Of a stretch of DNA of 64,000 nt, positions 62,664 to 64,000 are shown piece after piece (within the stretch, counting starts at the first letter, position 1; each line of letters starts with the position of its first letter). The DNA is from JACRAR01 sp041674385 (GTDB lineage: Bacteria; Pseudomonadota; Gammaproteobacteria; Burkholderiales; Rhodocyclaceae). Under the pieces are notes generated by a model. That model saw only the letters and a program-made list of their open reading frames with translations, searched no databases and was not told the origin of the DNA. The DNA lies in assembly GCA_041674385.1 (NCBI GenBank), contig JBAYVU010000001.1:62001-126000 (forward strand), written 5' to 3'. The position numbers and the translations under genes are program-made.

Positions 62664-64000
62664 TCAGCCTAATGCCCGCCGCGCGCGCAGGATCGCCGCG
62701 CGAACTTGCGCGGGGGCGGTGCCGCCGATGTGATTGCGGGCGGCCAGTGAACCATCGACGCTGAGCACGGCAAACACATCCGCGTCGATCAGGGGCGAGA
62801 AGGCGCGCAACTCGTCGAGCGGCAGGTCGGCCAGATCGCAGCCCCTGGCTTCCACGCTGCGCACGGCCAGCGCTACAGCCTCATGCGCATCGCGGAAAGG
62901 CAGCCCCTTCTTGACCAGGTAGTCGGCCAGGTCGGTGGCGGTGGCGTAACCCTGTTTCAGTGCGCTGGTCATCGCCTCGGCTTTGACGCGGATGCCCGGC
63001 ACCAGTTCGGCGAAGATGCGCAGCGTGTCGGCCAGGGTGTCCGCCGTATCGAACAAGGGTTCCTTGTCTTCCTGGTTGTCCTTGTTGTAGGCCAGCGGCT
63101 GGCCCTTCATCAGGGTCAGCAGACCCATCAGATGGCCGAACACGCGACCGGTTTTGCCGCGCGCCAGTTCCGGCACATCCGGATTCTTTTTCTGCGGCAT
63201 GATCGAAGAACCGGTGCAGAAGCGGTCGGCCAGATCGATGAAGCCGATGCGCGGGTTCATCCACAGCACCAGCTCTTCGGAGAAACGCGAGACATGCATC
63301 ATCGCCAGCGATGCGGCGGCGGTGAATTCGATGGCGAAATCGCGATCCGACACGGCATCCAGGGAGTTTTCGCAGACGCCGTCGAAACCCAGGTCGCGCG
63401 CGACGGATTCGCGATCGATCGGAAAACTGGTGCCGGCCAGCGCGGCGGCACCCAGCGGCAATTGGTTCAGACGCCGGCGGCAATCGGCCAGACGCGAACG
63501 GTCGCGCCTGGCCATCTCGACATAGGCCAACAGGTGGTGGCCGAAAGTCACCGGCTGAGCCACCTGCAAGTGGGTGAAGCCGGGCAGCGGCGTCGCCGCA
63601 TGTGTTTCCGCGAGGTCGAGCAAGGCATTCTGGTAGTCGCGCAGCAGGCCGTCGATGCCGTCGAGCGAGTCGCGCAGCCACAGGCGGATGTCGGTGGCAA
63701 CCTGGTCGTTGCGCGAACGGCCGGTGTGCAGGCGCTTGCCGGCGTCGCCGATCAGCGCGGTCAGACGCTTCTCGATGTTCAGATGCACGTCCTCGTCGTC
63801 GAGATTCCAGCGGAATTCACCGCGCTCGATTTCTCCCTGGATTTGCGCCATGCCGCGCTCGATCGCGGCCAGGTCGGCGTCCGCGATGATGGACTGCCTG
63901 GCGAGCATGCGGGCGTGGGCCAGCGAAGCGCGGATGTCCTGCTGGGCCATGCGACGATCGAACGATACCGAGGCGGTATAGCGTTTGACCAGATCGGAAA
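62664..64000 (-). CDS. argH: argininosuccinate lyase (5' end outside window)
   Basis: About 445 codons are visible. The frame continues to the window edge, so the N-terminus is missing. The enzyme splits argininosuccinate to arginine and fumarate. The signature GSSIMPQKKNPDVPEL carries the catalytic Ser. HTGRSRNDQVATDIRLWLRD and YTASVSFDRRMAQQD at the partial N-terminus are also typical. A 38-base gap separates it from the kinase gene. Confidence 0.96.
   Translation of the reverse strand, partial: SDLVKRYTASVSFDRRMAQQDIRASLAHARMLARQSIIADADLAAIERGMAQIQGEIERGEFRWNLDDEDVHLNIEKRLTALIGDAGKRLHTGRSRNDQVATDIRLWLRDSLDGIDGLLRDYQNALLDLAETHAATPLPGFTHLQVAQPVTFGHHLLAYVEMARRDRSRLADCRRRLNQLPLGAAALAGTSFPIDRESVARDLGFDGVCENSLDAVSDRDFAIEFTAAASLAMMHVSRFSEELVLWMNPRIGFIDLADRFCTGSSIMPQKKNPDVPELARGKTGRVFGHLMGLLTLMKGQPLAYNKDNQEDKEPLFDTADTLADTLRIFAELVPGIRVKAEAMTSALKQGYATATDLADYLVKKGLPFRDAHEAVALAVRSVEARGCDLADLPLDELRAFSPLIDADVFAVLSVDGSLAARNHIGGTAPAQVRAAILRARRALG

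Overview
The window is a contiguous, GC-rich piece of bacterial chromosome packed with genes on both strands. Its gene content and order suggest a betaproteobacterium, probably near the Rhodocyclales/Sterolibacteriaceae (inference). Supporting orders are dusB-fis-purH-purD, lptD-surA-pdxA-rsmA, yebC-ruvCAB-ybgC-tolQRAB-pal-cpoB-queE-queC, hemA-prfA-prmC-grxD, and ahcY behind an S-adenosylhomocysteine riboswitch next to metF. Most of it is core metabolism, envelope and information processing. I see no tRNA, rRNA, CRISPR array, prophage or complete insertion sequence.

Layout. 1-4347 (minus): an MCE-type lipid transport operon (MlaE-like permease, degenerate ABC-ATPase-like protein, MlaD-like protein, lipoprotein) running into a CHASE2 sensor gene cut by the window edge. 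4581-9571: alanine dehydrogenase, a glutaredoxin/DsbD-like fusion, hemF and a diguanylate cyclase. 9578-11894: a HepT/MntA toxin-antitoxin pair between purD and a second, truncated copy of the purD 3' end. 11911-19666 (minus): purH, fis, dusB, a DUF3147 protein, ubiH, pepP, murU, amgK. 19806-25336 (plus): lptD, surA, pdxA, rsmA. 25278-30851: lytic transglycosylase, proS, rppH, coq7, osmC, queC, queE. 30870-38933 (minus): cpoB, pal, tolBARQ, ybgC, ruvBAC, yebC.

39147-44709 (plus) is the most distinctive part. A membrane histidine kinase and an NtrC-type sigma54 activator are followed by two tandem TGTCA-N8-TGACR dyads, a clear -24/-12 promoter, an octaheme cytochrome c lipoprotein and a small monoheme cytochrome. 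This looks like a self-contained, signal-controlled electron transfer system. 44840-54203 is a nitrate assimilation cluster: an ANTAR regulator (NasT), a leader with two ANTAR-type hairpins overlapping a terminator, a nitrate ABC transporter, NirB, NirD and NasA. 54217-57501 (minus) is the activated methyl cycle (SAH riboswitch, ahcY, metF) with a VapBC/FitAB-type toxin-antitoxin module and its 36-bp palindromic operator placed between ahcY and metF. 57631-61285 is hemA-prfA-prmC-grxD. The window ends with a Ser/Thr kinase carrying a cyclic-nucleotide-binding domain and argH, which runs off the end.

No intergenic gap exceeds 300 bases. Start codons were chosen from conserved N-termini, signal peptides, ribosome binding sites and overlaps. 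Where the choice is uncertain the entry says so.
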